Shown piece by piece: positions 1 to 9,547 of a stretch of 64,000 nucleotides of DNA. This DNA is from Streptomyces sp. V1I1 (lineage in GTDB: Bacteria > Actinomycetota > Actinomycetes > Streptomycetales > Streptomycetaceae). Position 1 is the first letter of the stretch. Every line of letters starts with the position of its first letter. Both the position numbers and the translations under genes were made by a program. A model generated the notes under the pieces. The model was not told where the DNA came from. It worked only from the letters and a program-made list of their open reading frames with translations, and did no database searches. Location of the stretch: positions 6,830,501-6,894,500 of the forward strand of contig NZ_JAUSZH010000001.1 of the NCBI RefSeq assembly GCF_030817355.1. Reading direction: 5' to 3'.

Positions 1-1626
1 CGCGGCCTGTCCGCGGGGGTCCTCGCCTTCGCCGGTTTCGCGCTCATCGACTCCATCGAGCTGTGGGACGACGCGATGGCGACCCTCTCGCTGGTGCTCG
101 TCGCCACCATCGTCACGCTGGTGATCGCGATCCCGCTCGGCGTCTGGGCCTCCCGCTCCAACACGGTCAGCCAGATCACCCGGCCGGTGCTCGACTTCAT
201 GCAGACCATGCCGGCGATGGTCTATCTGATCCCCGGCGTCATCTTCTTCGGCGTCGGCGTGGTCCCCGGCATCATCGCGACGATCGTCTTCTCCCTGCCG
301 CCCGGCGTACGGATGACCGAGCTCGGCATCCGCCAGGTCGACAACGAGCTCGTCGAGGCCGCCGAGGCCTTCGGCACGACTCCGCGCAACACCCTGCTGC
401 GCGTCCAGCTCCCGCTCGCCCTGCCCACGATCATGGCCGGCATCAACCAGGTGATCATGCTCGGCCTGTCCATGGTGGTCATCGCCGGCATGGTCGGCGG
501 CGGCGGCCTCGGCGCCGCCGTCTACCGGGCCATCGGCAATGTCGACGTCGGTCTCGGCTTCGAGGCCGGAATCTCCATCGTCATCCTCGCCATGTACCTG
601 GACCGGATGACCGGCGCGCTGGGCCGCCAGGTCTCGCCGCTCGGCCGCCGCGCCCTCGCCAAGGCGAAGTCCCTGACCGGCGGGCGGAAGATCTGGAACC
701 ACCGTCCGCAGCCTGCCCTCGCCGTCGTGGGCGTCGTCGTCCTCGCGCTCGTCGCGGGCGGCATGGGCATGTTCGGCAAAGCCAAGTCCGCAGGCGCCTC
801 GGACGCCTCGAACGTCGGCCAGGGCAAGAAGGTCTCCATCGGCTACATCCCCTGGGACGAGGGCATCGCCTCCACCTTCCTCTGGAAGGAAATGCTGGAG
901 CGGCGCGGCTACGAGGTCGAGACCAAGCAGCTGGAGGCCGGAGCGCTCTACACCGGTCTGGCCGGCGGCCAGGTCGACTTCGAGACCGACTCCTGGCTGC
1001 CCGTCACCCACGCCCAGTACTGGAAGAAGTACCAGAGCAAACTGGAAGACGTGGGCTCCTGGTACGGCCCCACCTCGCTGGAGCTCTCCGTCCCCTCGTA
1101 CATGAAGGGCATCGACTCCCTGGAGGACCTCAAGGGCAAGTCGGGCCAGTTCAAGGGCCGGGTCATCGGCATCGAGCCGAGCGCCGGAATGATGGGCATC
1201 CTCAAGGACAAGGTCCTGAAGGACTACGGCCTGGAGGGTGAGTACAAGGTCGTCGACGGCTCGACGCCCGGCATGCTGGCCGAGCTGAAGCGTGCGTACG
1301 ACAAGAAGGAGCCCATCGTCACCACGCTGTGGTCGCCGCACTGGGCGTACAGCAGCTACGACCTGAAGAAGCTCAAGGACCCCAAGGGTTCCTGGGGCAA
1401 GGGCGACGGCGTGCACACCCTGGCCCGCAAGGGCTTCTCCGCCGAGAACCCGCAGGTCGGCAAGTGGCTCAAGAACTTCAAGATGACCGAGAAGCAGCTC
1501 ACGGACCTTGAAGCCAGGATCCAGACGACGGGCAAGGGCAAGGAGCAGGACGCGGTCCGCGCCTGGCTCAAGGAGTACCCGGGCCTCGCCGACAAGTGGA
1601 CTCCCCTCGCCAGAGTTCAGCAGTGA
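1..1626 (+). CDS. Glycine betaine/proline ABC transporter, permease fused to substrate-binding domain (5' end outside window)
   Basis: The frame is open from base 1, so the gene starts upstream. Counting from the ATG at 76, residues about 1-190 are a ProW-type permease: hydrophobic helices and an EAA loop (EAAEAFGTTPRNTLLR, about 95-110) that docks on an ATPase. A further membrane helix (about 215-235) tethers an OpuAC-type betaine-binding domain (about 250-500) outside the cell. The permease-receptor fusion is the known OpuA-like layout; the ATPase gene should lie upstream. Odd: just after the stop, in another frame (1620-1679), the DNA encodes a second version of the C-terminal tail (AVKAWMKQNPGIAEK against AVRAWLKEYPGLADK), see findings. 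Confidence 0.93.
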   Translation, partial: RGLSAGVLAFAGFALIDSIELWDDAMATLSLVLVATIVTLVIAIPLGVWASRSNTVSQITRPVLDFMQTMPAMVYLIPGVIFFGVGVVPGIIATIVFSLPPGVRMTELGIRQVDNELVEAAEAFGTTPRNTLLRVQLPLALPTIMAGINQVIMLGLSMVVIAGMVGGGGLGAAVYRAIGNVDVGLGFEAGISIVILAMYLDRMTGALGRQVSPLGRRALAKAKSLTGGRKIWNHRPQPALAVVGVVVLALVAGGMGMFGKAKSAGASDASNVGQGKKVSIGYIPWDEGIASTFLWKEMLERRGYEVETKQLEAGALYTGLAGGQVDFETDSWLPVTHAQYWKKYQSKLEDVGSWYGPTSLELSVPSYMKGIDSLEDLKGKSGQFKGRVIGIEPSAGMMGILKDKVLKDYGLEGEYKVVDGSTPGMLAELKRAYDKKEPIVTTLWSPHWAYSSYDLKKLKDPKGSWGKGDGVHTLARKGFSAENPQVGKWLKNFKMTEKQLTDLEARIQTTGKGKEQDAVRAWLKEYPGLADKWTPLARVQQ

Positions 1627-1690
1627 AGGCCTGGATGAAGCAGAACCCGGGCATCGCGGAAAAGATGGCTCCGCAGTAGCCCGCGACATG

Positions 1691-1731
1691 CACAAGGGGT
1701 GGCCCCGCCAGTGGCGGAGCCACCCCTTGTG
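1691..1731 (+). terminator. Hairpin terminator after betaine transporter
   Basis: Long inverted repeat: a 13-bp perfect arm pair (1691-1703 with 1719-1731) enclosing a further 5-bp stem (1705-1709 with 1713-1717) and a 3-nt loop, followed by GCTTTCC. It lies 65 bp after the stop codon and ahead of a new transcription unit. Confidence 0.85.
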
Positions 1732-1742
1732 GCTTTCCGGTC

Positions 1743-1762
1743 TGCGGGCCGGCCGGCCCGCA
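1743..1762. promoter_or_regulatory. Perfect 20-bp palindrome upstream of XRE-cupin gene
   Basis: TGCGGGCCGGCCGGCCCGCA is a perfect dyad about 80 bp before the regulator start. It could be a second terminator arm or an autoregulatory operator. The position suits either, and the sequence alone does not decide. Confidence 0.45.
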
Positions 1763-1839
1763 CAGGGATGGACTTGCAGGGAAGCCCGGGCAGGAAGCTG
1801 CGTAAGGTGAGACTGGACCAGGGAAGGGGAGCCCGGCAG

Positions 1840-2466
1840 ATGGACGCGAAAGGCGCGAAGGACGCGATGGACGCGATGGATGCGATGGGCCCGAAGGACC
1901 CGAAGGAGACCGAACCCCTTCGGGTGGGCGCTGCTGTGCGCAGGCGCCGCCGTGCCCTGGACCTCACGCTCGCCGCGGTCGCGGCGCGCAGCGGCCTCTC
2001 CGTGCCCTTCCTCAGCCAGGTCGAGAACGAGCGGGCCCGCCCCAGCATGCGCTCCCTCCAGCGGGTCGCGGACGCCCTGGAGACCACGCCCGGCCGGCTG
2101 CTCGCCGCGTCCGACGCAGCGCGCACCGTCAATGTCGTACGCGCGGCAGCAGAAGGGGCACGGCCGCCGGGCACGAGGCCCCGTCGGCTCGTGCGGGGGC
2201 ACCATCAACTGCAAGCCCTGGAATTCACCGGGGAGCATGATCCAGGACGCGAATTCCAGCACCGCAACGACGAGCTGATGTACGTCGCCGACGGCGCCGC
2301 GGAGGTCGAGGCGGAGGGCCGCGCCTACCGGCTGGCGCGCGGCGACACCCTCTTCCTCTCCGGTGGCGTACGGCACCGGTGGCGCGCCACCGCCCCCGAC
2401 ACCCGGATCCTCGTCGTCTCGGTCGCCGACCACATCGACGACGCGGGCCCCGAGCCCCGGCGCTGA
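1840..2466 (+). CDS. XRE-family transcriptional regulator with cupin sensor domain
   Basis: About 208 residues. After a low-complexity N-terminus (repeated DAM units, coded by a GACGCGATG-like repeat) comes an XRE helix-turn-helix (about residues 27-85, with LSQVENERARPSMRSLQRVA as recognition region) and a C-terminal cupin_2 beta-barrel (about 135-200, with HRNDELMYVADGAAEVE and a GD..FL...RH strand pair). Such proteins bind DNA through the HTH and a small ligand or metal in the cupin. The ATG at 1840 is chosen because AAGGGGA stands about 9 nt upstream; ATGs at 1867-1885 in the repeat are alternatives. It ends 10 bp before the next gene, so the two are probably co-transcribed. Confidence 0.88.
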   Translation: MDAKGAKDAMDAMDAMGPKDPKETEPLRVGAAVRRRRRALDLTLAAVAARSGLSVPFLSQVENERARPSMRSLQRVADALETTPGRLLAASDAARTVNVVRAAAEGARPPGTRPRRLVRGHHQLQALEFTGEHDPGREFQHRNDELMYVADGAAEVEAEGRAYRLARGDTLFLSGGVRHRWRATAPDTRILVVSVADHIDDAGPEPRR

Positions 2467-2476
2467 GGGCGGCCGC

Positions 2477-3202
2477 GTGCGCGTCGTGTCGCTGGTGCCC
2501 TCGCTGACCGAGGCCGTGGCCGTCAGCGCGCCCGGACGGCTGGTCGGGGCCACCGACTGGTGCAGCCACCCCGCCGAGCTCGCTGTCGTACGGATCGGGG
2601 GCACCAAGAACCCGGACGTGGCGGCGGTGATCGGGCTACGGCCCGATCTGGTGATCGCGAACGAGGAGGAGAACCGCGCGCCCGATCTGGCCGCGCTGCG
2701 GGCTGCGGGCATAGAGGTGCTGGAGACGGAGATACGCGACCTGGAGCAGGCGTTCCGCGAGCTGGAGCGGGTGCTGGCAGCCGTCTGCGGGCAGGCCCGG
2801 CCGCGCTGGCTGGACGAGGCGCGGCAGGCGTGGTCCGCGATCGCGCCGGTGGGCGAGTGGCGGGCGGTCGTGCCGGTCTGGCGGCGGCCGTGGATGGTGC
2901 TCGGCCGCGACACCTTCGCCGGTGATCTGCTGGCCAGGCTCGGCGTTCGGAACGTGTACGCGGGGCACGCCGAGCGCTATCCACGCATCCCGGTGGACGA
3001 ACTGCGGGACAGCGGCGCCCAGCTGGCGGTCCTGCCCGACGAGCCGTACCGCTTCGCGGCGGACGACGGGCCCGAGGCCTTTCCGGCGATGCAGGCCGCG
3101 CTGGTCAGTGGCCGGCATCTGACCTGGTACGGGCCGTCGCTGGCCCAGGCGCCTTCGGTGCTCGGCGCGGCGCTGCGACGAGCAACCCGGCAGCTGGGCT
3201 GA
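2477..3202 (+). CDS. Helical-backbone metal receptor / cobalamin-binding (BtuF-like) protein
   Basis: About 241 residues from a GTG at 2477, 10 bp after the XRE-cupin stop. The sequence opens straight into the class III periplasmic-binding fold (VRVVSLVPSLTEAVA, then LVGATDWCSHP and LRPDLVIANEEEN), the pattern of BtuF/FecB-type receptors. No signal peptide or lipobox is visible, so unlike transport receptors it is predicted cytoplasmic, as in several actinobacterial stand-alone members. No ABC permease or ATPase adjoins it. Ligand (cobalamin, cobinamide or ferric chelate) cannot be told from the sequence. Confidence 0.82.
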   Translation: MRVVSLVPSLTEAVAVSAPGRLVGATDWCSHPAELAVVRIGGTKNPDVAAVIGLRPDLVIANEEENRAPDLAALRAAGIEVLETEIRDLEQAFRELERVLAAVCGQARPRWLDEARQAWSAIAPVGEWRAVVPVWRRPWMVLGRDTFAGDLLARLGVRNVYAGHAERYPRIPVDELRDSGAQLAVLPDEPYRFAADDGPEAFPAMQAALVSGRHLTWYGPSLAQAPSVLGAALRRATRQLG

Positions 3203-3437
3203 AACCTGCCCGTGCCACCGGCTGGGGGCGGGCGGACCGATCGTCGTAGCGGCGAGGGCCGGACGGGACCACATGGTTGACAGGTGGTCAGAGAATCCGG
3301 TGACCGCCGGATGTCGGGCTTCCGCACCGCCGCAAACCTGCTAGCTGTGAACGCGGTAGCGAAGCAGACATGCCATGAACTCCCCAGAAACACCGGGTTG
3401 AGTCTCGGCTCTCACATGCCCTCAAGAAAGGTCCGGG
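3203..3437. other. Intergenic region before the secreted protease
   Basis: About 235 bp without a supported gene. It holds a TTGACA at 3277-3282, but no good -10 box follows at 16-18 bp, so the promoter is not defined. A clear ribosome-binding site (GAAAGG, 3426-3431) sits 6 nt before the protease ATG. Confidence 0.4.
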
Positions 3438-4697
3438 ATGCCCAAACTTTTCGGTATCGCCCTCCTTGCGCTCGTGCTTGCGGCCGCATCACCGACCCCC
3501 GCGATGGCCAAGGCGCCCGCACAGTCCGACCAGATCCCCGGCGGGTACATCGTGACCCTCAAGGACACAGCCGCCCCCGAGGGTGTCGATATGAACGAGG
3601 CTGTGGACGCGGCTGTCGAGCAGGCATCCACCCTGGGTGCCAGGGTGCAGCACGTGTACCGCTACGCCCTTCACGGCTACTCGGCGTCCATGAGCCCCAG
3701 CGTCGCAGCCAAGCTCGCCGACGACCCCCGGGTGAGTTCGGTGGAGCCCGACCGGGTGGTGCATGCCACCGCCCAGTCGACCCCGACCGGCGTGGACCGG
3801 GTGGAGGCCGACCAGAGCCCCACCGCGGCCATCGACGGTGTGGACACCCAGGTGAACGCCGACGTCGCAGTCATCGACACCGGGATCGCCCCGAACCACC
3901 CCGACCTGAACGTGTACCGGGCCGGCGGCAAGAGCTGCTGGCTGTCCTTGCTGCCCCCCTCCGACTTCCACGGCCATGGCACGCATGTCGCCGGAACCAT
4001 CGGCGCCCTGGACAACGGCACCGGCGTGGTCGGTACGGCACCGGGCGTCCGGCTCTGGCCGGTGCAGGTGCTCAGCCCCCTCGGCAGCGGCAGCACCTCG
4101 AACGTCATCTGCGGCATCGACCACGTCACCGAGCACGCCGACGAGATCGAGGTTGCCAATATGAGCCTGGGCGCATCGGGCACCGACGACGGCAACTGCG
4201 GCAAGACCAACAAGGACGCCATGCACCAGGCGATCTGCAATTCCGTCGCCGCCGGCGTCACGTACGCGGTGGCGGCCGGCAACGACCACTCAGACGCCAA
4301 GAACATGATCCCCGCCGCATACGACGAAGTGATCACCGTCAGCGCCCTCGCCGACTTCAACGGCAAACCGGGGGGTCTTGCCCAGCCGACGTGCCGCATC
4401 GACGTGGACGACACCTTCGCCAACTTCTCCAACTACGGCTCCGACATCGACCTGATCGCGCCGGGCGTGTGCATCCGCTCCACCTCCAACACCGGCGGCT
4501 ACACGACGATGTCCGGCACATCGATGGCCGCGCCCCACGTCGCGGGTGGCGCAGCCCTGTACCTGGCCAACAACCCCGCCGCATCGCCCCAGACCGTCAA
4601 GGCGGCTCTGCAGGCTGCCGGAAGCTTCGACCGGACCTGGCCCTCCCAGGACGGCGACGGCACCAAGGAGCCCCTGCTCAAACTCACGAACTTCTGA
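3438..4697 (+). CDS. Secreted subtilisin-like serine protease (S8) with I9 propeptide
   Basis: 419 residues. Signal peptide at residues 1-24 (hydrophobic core, AMA-K cleavage site), inhibitor I9 propeptide about 35-110 (GGYIVTLKD start, VSSVEPDR end), then a proteinase-K-like S8 domain. The triad is visible: Asp147 (VIDTG), His180 (HGTHVAG) and Ser362 (GTSMAAPH), with oxyanion Asn282 (AAGN). Several cysteines (about 167, 225, 254, 267, 319, 345) suggest disulfides as in proteinase K relatives. Domain order and length are those of exported Streptomyces proteases that mature by propeptide cleavage. It stands alone; the 3' end faces the TDT transporter across a terminator. Confidence 0.95.
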   Translation: MPKLFGIALLALVLAAASPTPAMAKAPAQSDQIPGGYIVTLKDTAAPEGVDMNEAVDAAVEQASTLGARVQHVYRYALHGYSASMSPSVAAKLADDPRVSSVEPDRVVHATAQSTPTGVDRVEADQSPTAAIDGVDTQVNADVAVIDTGIAPNHPDLNVYRAGGKSCWLSLLPPSDFHGHGTHVAGTIGALDNGTGVVGTAPGVRLWPVQVLSPLGSGSTSNVICGIDHVTEHADEIEVANMSLGASGTDDGNCGKTNKDAMHQAICNSVAAGVTYAVAAGNDHSDAKNMIPAAYDEVITVSALADFNGKPGGLAQPTCRIDVDDTFANFSNYGSDIDLIAPGVCIRSTSNTGGYTTMSGTSMAAPHVAGGAALYLANNPAASPQTVKAALQAAGSFDRTWPSQDGDGTKEPLLKLTNF

Positions 4698-4698
4698 C

Positions 4699-4723
4699 GG
4701 CGGCCGTCCTTCTGACGGCCGTC
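4699..4723. terminator. Hairpin between convergent protease and TDT transporter genes
   Basis: CGGCCGTC (4701-4708) pairs with GACGGCCG (4714-4721) over a 5-nt loop, extended by a G-T and a G-C pair. It begins immediately after the protease stop codon. Confidence 0.65.
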
Positions 4724-4730
4724 ACCTGAA

Positions 4731-5915
4731 TCATGATGTGGGCGCGCACCGGCATCGGTGCGCGCCCACACCCGTCGAGCCGGTCTTCACAGGCGCTGCG
4801 AGCAGCGCTCCGCCGAACAGGCCGCGCAGCGTACGGACGCCGGTCACCGCCCATGCGGCGACGAGGAAGGCGTACAGGCCGACCGCGAGCCATTCGATGG
4901 CCACCAGGCCGGTGTTGCGCGCAAGGCCCTCCGCGCCGGTCACGCAGGTGCCGACCGGGAAAGTGAAGGCCCACCAGGTCAGCGCGAACGGCATGCCGTC
5001 GCGCGCGGCCCGCACGACCATCGCACCGGCAAGCGCCAGCCACATCAGTGCGAAGCCCATCACGGGGATGCCGTAGATCACGGCGAAGGCGGCGAGCCCT
5101 TCGGCATACGGAGCCTGGATCGCGCCCGGGGCCACATCCGCCAGCTTGCCGACCGCGGTGGTCGACTGGCCGAGCGGGCCGAGCACCAGGAAGAGGGTGG
5201 GGGTGAGCGCGAGGGGCAGCGGGCCGTGGTGGACCAGCCGGGCGAAGACCATCGGCAGGATGAGCAGCGAGGCCAGCAGGCTGACCCCGAACATCGCATA
5301 GCTCGCCAGCAGCATCGTCTCCCGCCACTGCCCGGCCGGCAGATGCGGGACCAGGAGAGGGCCGAAGGACGCGGAGACCATCGGGGCGACGACGGGCAGC
5401 AGCCACACGGGTGAGGCAGTGCCGGGTGCGACCTTGTGGCATACGACCATCAGATACGGGACGACTACGGCGGCGGCGAGCCCTGTGAGGGTGCCCGCGC
5501 AGAAGAGCGCGGTCGCCGTCGCCACGGCAGCGGGTTCGCCGATCACGTCCTGGCCCATGGTCAGGGTGCCGATACCGACGGCCAGCAGCGCCATCGACAG
5601 GCAGCCGTAGAAGGGCGCGACCGCCGGGTCGAGGAGGTGGGCGCGGGCCTGGTCGCGGTGGTAAGCCCAGTGCGCGGCGCGGGCGGCCAGGACGACGGCC
5701 AGTAGCGCGGCGGAGAGCGTCCACACCGCGGTGCAGGCCGTCCGCAGGCCGGGGATGCCGAGGGGCAGGGCGGCGCCGGCGTTCGCGACGATGGCGGTGC
5801 CCATGACGGTCGCGTACCAGTTGGGGCCGAGGTGGCGGAGGGCGGGCAGCCGTACGGTGGTGAGGGTGGACGCGGCAGTGCGGCGGCGGGGGTGGGGCTG
5901 CACGGCGGTGACCAT
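4731..5915 (-). CDS. TDT-family (TehA/SLAC1-like) transporter
   Basis: About 394 residues from an ATG at 5915 (MVTAVQPH). After a short cytoplasmic tail, about ten hydrophobic helices follow, beginning with the typical HLGPNWYATVMGTAIVANAG segment of the tellurite-resistance/dicarboxylate transporter (voltage-dependent anion channel) family. These proteins move monovalent or dicarboxylic anions, sulfite or C4 acids through a five-hairpin pore in the cytoplasmic membrane. It diverges from a LysR-type gene 70 bp away, a common pairing that suggests control by that regulator. The last residues (TGVGAHRCRCAPTS) are translated from a perfect 15-bp hairpin and are unlikely to belong to the fold. 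Confidence 0.88.
   Translation of the reverse strand: MVTAVQPHPRRRTAASTLTTVRLPALRHLGPNWYATVMGTAIVANAGAALPLGIPGLRTACTAVWTLSAALLAVVLAARAAHWAYHRDQARAHLLDPAVAPFYGCLSMALLAVGIGTLTMGQDVIGEPAAVATATALFCAGTLTGLAAAVVVPYLMVVCHKVAPGTASPVWLLPVVAPMVSASFGPLLVPHLPAGQWRETMLLASYAMFGVSLLASLLILPMVFARLVHHGPLPLALTPTLFLVLGPLGQSTTAVGKLADVAPGAIQAPYAEGLAAFAVIYGIPVMGFALMWLALAGAMVVRAARDGMPFALTWWAFTFPVGTCVTGAEGLARNTGLVAIEWLAVGLYAFLVAAWAVTGVRTLRGLFGGALLAAPVKTGSTGVGAHRCRCAPTS
4737..4770. terminator. Perfect 15-bp hairpin inside the 3' end of the TDT transporter gene
   Basis: Arms 4737-4751 and 4756-4770 are perfectly complementary with a GCAT loop. This is the strongest hairpin near the convergent gene end and probably terminates both directions. 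It lies within the last 15 codons of the transporter. Confidence 0.75.
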
Positions 5916-5963
5916 GTCTTCACTCTCACCTGGGCCTGGACTCCCCACCAGGGATCTCTCACC

Positions 5964-5975
5964 TATGGGCCCATA
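5964..5975. promoter_or_regulatory. Candidate LysR operator in the TDT/LysR divergent spacer
   Basis: TATGGGCCCATA is a perfect 12-bp dyad 10 bp before the LysR start and about 50 bp before the transporter start. LysR proteins usually bind such dyads in the spacer shared with a divergent target. Confidence 0.5.
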
Positions 5976-5985
5976 AGCTGGATTT

Positions 5986-6924
5986 ATGACCGACGAGGAT
6001 GAACAGCGGGTGCCGTTGGCGCACCGGGTACCGGACCTGGGCGCGCTCGAACTGCTGCTGGCCGTCGCGCGGCACGGCAGCCTGGGGCGGGCGGCGCGCG
6101 AGCTCGGCATTACCCAGCCGGCCGCGAGCAGCCGGATCCGCTCGATGGAGCGCCAGCTGGGGGTTGCGCTGGTCGACCGCTCCCCGCGCGGGTCCCGGCT
6201 GACGGACGCGGGGGCGCTGGTCACGGACTGGGCGCTGCGGGTCGTGGAGGCGGCGGAGGCGTTCGACGCGGGGGCGCAGGCGCTGCGAGGACGGCGCGAT
6301 TCGCGGCTGCGAGTGGCGGCTTCGATGACCATCGCGGAGTACCTGCTGCCGGGGTGGCTGATCGCGCTCAGGGCCGGGCGCCCCGGCACGGCGGTCTCGC
6401 TGCTGGCCGGGAACTCCGCGGCGGTGGCTCAGCGCCTGCTCGCGGGCGAGGCGGACCTGGGCTTCGTGGAGGGCCTGTCCGTGCCGGACGGCCTCGACGG
6501 AGCGGTCATCGGCCACGACCGCCTTCTGGTGGTCGTGGCCCCGAGCCACCCATGGGCTCGCCGCCGCGCCCCGCTGACCCCGGCGGAGCTGGCCGCCGCG
6601 CCGCTGATCCTGCGCGAACGGGGCTCGGGCACCCGCCAGGTCCTCGACTCGGCCCTGTCCGCCTGCGGCGGCCTGGCCGAACCGCTGCTCGAACTCGCCT
6701 CGACGACGGCGGTCAAGGCAGCGGCGGTGAGCGGTGCGGGCCCGGCGGTCCTGAGCGAACTGGCGATCGCGGAGGAACTGACGGCGCGGCGCCTGACGAG
6801 CATCCCGCTGGCCTCGGTCGACCTCCGGCGCGCTCTCCGGGCGGTCTGGCCGACGTCACACCGGCCGACGGGTCCGGCGAGGGATCTGCTCACGCTGACG
6901 AGGGGACGCCCGACGTCCGGCTGA
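5986..6924 (+). CDS. LysR-family transcriptional regulator
   Basis: 312 residues. N-terminal winged HTH (about residues 17-75: LLLAVARHGSLGRAARELG, then ITQPAASSRIRSMERQLG and LVDRSPRGSRLT) followed by a two-lobe periplasmic-binding-like effector domain (about 100-300) with the usual EADLGFVEG segment. Length is normal for the family. It is transcribed divergently from the TDT transporter gene and probably regulates it and itself. Effector unknown; an anion handled by the transporter is the natural guess. No strong ribosome-binding site precedes the ATG. Confidence 0.92.
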   Translation: MTDEDEQRVPLAHRVPDLGALELLLAVARHGSLGRAARELGITQPAASSRIRSMERQLGVALVDRSPRGSRLTDAGALVTDWALRVVEAAEAFDAGAQALRGRRDSRLRVAASMTIAEYLLPGWLIALRAGRPGTAVSLLAGNSAAVAQRLLAGEADLGFVEGLSVPDGLDGAVIGHDRLLVVVAPSHPWARRRAPLTPAELAAAPLILRERGSGTRQVLDSALSACGGLAEPLLELASTTAVKAAAVSGAGPAVLSELAIAEELTARRLTSIPLASVDLRRALRAVWPTSHRPTGPARDLLTLTRGRPTSG

Positions 6925-6929
6925 CGCCG

Positions 6930-7165
6930 GATCCCCGGGGCACGGGTCGCCTGCGGCGGGCTTGTTCCCCCCGCCCCTTCCCGAACTGGGGGCAAGCCCC
7001 CAGCCCCGCCCCCTACGCCCTGCGGGCGTGGGGGACCCCCAGTACGCCCTTCGGGCGTGTCCTCAATCGCCGGACGCGCTGCATTTGCAGCCCCTTGGGG
7101 GTCCCCCCGGACGAAGTCTGGGGGAGTTTGAGGCGCGGGGTCCGGGACGGAGCCCCAGTTACGGG
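6930..7165. repeat. Intergenic repeat cluster of Streptomyces type
   Basis: No gene is visible in these 240 bp. They consist of short GC-rich hairpins: CTGGGGGC/GCCCCCAG (6986-6993, 6996-7003), two ACGCCC/GGGCGT hairpins near 7014-7028 and 7043-7058, and GGGGG/CCCCC pairs, plus the CCTCAATCGCCGGACG motif often seen between Streptomyces genes. They may act as terminator for the LysR gene and for the hydrolase gene facing it. Confidence 0.65.
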
Positions 7166-7175
7166 AAAGGCCCCG

Positions 7176-7856
7176 TCACGGCCTCGCCGCGGCGACCAGC
7201 GCCGACATCACCCGCATGTCGTCCCCCGCCTCCGGATGCCACTGGACCCCCAGCGCCCACCCCGCCCCCGACAGCTCCACCGCCTCCAACGTGCCGTCCT
7301 CCGCATGCGCGCTCGCCACGAGGGTGTCGGCCAGGCGATCCACCGACTGGTGGTGGTACGTGGGCACCGACGACTCCTCCGGGACGATCTCCGCGTACCG
7401 CGTCCCCGGGACCGGCTTGACGGTGTGGGCGCCGAAAACGCCCACACCCCCGACGTGCCCGTCCAGGTGCTGGACCAGCGTCCCGCCGAGCGCCACGTTC
7501 AGCAGTTGCAGGCCCCGGCAGATCCCCAGCAGCGGCGTCCCGGACGCCAACGCCGCCCGGATCAGGGAGAGTTCCCACGCGTCCCGGTCCCGCGCCGGCG
7601 GGCCCGTACGCTCGTCGGGCTCGGCTCCGTACCGTACGGGCTCGACATCCGCTCCGCCCGCGATCACCAGGCCGTCCAGCCGGGACACGACCGGCTCGGC
7701 CTGCGCCGGGTCGTCGGGCGGGAGGAGTGCCGCGAGGCCGCCGGCCGCCTGGATCAGGCGGGGGTATCCGGCCGGCAGCAGCGCCGCGGGCATCTCCCAC
7801 ACGCCCCACGCGGCCGGCTCCAGGTACGTGGTGACGCCGATGAGCGGCTTGGACAC
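7176..7856 (-). CDS. Gamma-glutamyl-gamma-aminobutyrate hydrolase-like (PuuD/peptidase C26) class I amidotransferase
   Basis: 226 residues from a GTG at 7856 (MSKPLIGVTTYLE). Class I glutamine-amidotransferase fold with nucleophile elbow GICRGLQLLNVALGG (Cys about residue 116) and the His-Glu pair in VQWHPEAGDD near the C-terminus. In the Puu pathway this family removes the glutamyl group from gamma-Glu-GABA. Here it follows an amino-compound permease on the same strand and lies in a locus with a glutamine-synthetase-like ligase, aldehyde dehydrogenase and SDR, so a gamma-glutamyl-glycine (or similar) hydrolase at the end of a glutamylation pathway is inferred. Confidence 0.88.
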   Translation of the reverse strand: MSKPLIGVTTYLEPAAWGVWEMPAALLPAGYPRLIQAAGGLAALLPPDDPAQAEPVVSRLDGLVIAGGADVEPVRYGAEPDERTGPPARDRDAWELSLIRAALASGTPLLGICRGLQLLNVALGGTLVQHLDGHVGGVGVFGAHTVKPVPGTRYAEIVPEESSVPTYHHQSVDRLADTLVASAHAEDGTLEAVELSGAGWALGVQWHPEAGDDMRVMSALVAAARP

Positions 7857-7899
7857 AGTGACTCCGTTCTGTTCCGTTCCCTTGCGTCCTGTTTCTGGT

Positions 7900-9345
<1,446 letters not shown>

Positions 9346-9379
9346 GAGTCGCTCCTGGCAGAGGTCAATGGTTTGTGCG

Positions 9380-9400
9380 GACACCTTTGCGGCAGGTGTC
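9380..9400. promoter_or_regulatory. Inverted repeat upstream of permease gene
   Basis: GACACCT (9380-9386) and AGGTGTC (9394-9400) form a perfect 7-bp inverted repeat with a 7-nt spacer, 35-55 bp before the permease start: an operator-like position. It does not resemble the GGTA-N-TACC dyad in front of the ligase gene. Confidence 0.4.
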
Positions 9401-9485
9401 GGGGATGCGCAAGCCCTGTGCGTAAAGCTGCGGTTACGGTTCGGTCGCCGTCGAGGGGCAGGAGAGGGCCAGGAGAGGGTCACGG

Positions 9486-9535
9486 GAGGGGCAGGTGAGG
9501 GGCAGGTGAGGAGCAGGTGAGGAGCAGGCGAGGAG
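9486..9535. repeat. 11-bp tandem repeat between permease and GntR genes
   Basis: At least four units of GCAGGTGAGGG/A with an 11-bp period (GCAGG at 9491, 9502, 9513, 9524). Degenerate GGGCAGGAGAGG units extend it to the left (about 9454-9480) and the right. Purine-rich on the plus strand; it starts just after the GntR gene ends. Confidence 0.75.
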
Positions 9536-9547
9536 CGCAGGGGAGGG

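Noticed and set aside
3277..3310. TTGACA as protease promoter
   Set aside because: No acceptable -10 hexamer at 16-18 bp.
3284..4729. Long open frames overlapping the protease gene on both strands
   Set aside because: They are codon-bias shadows; only the 3438 frame has a signal peptide and catalytic triad.
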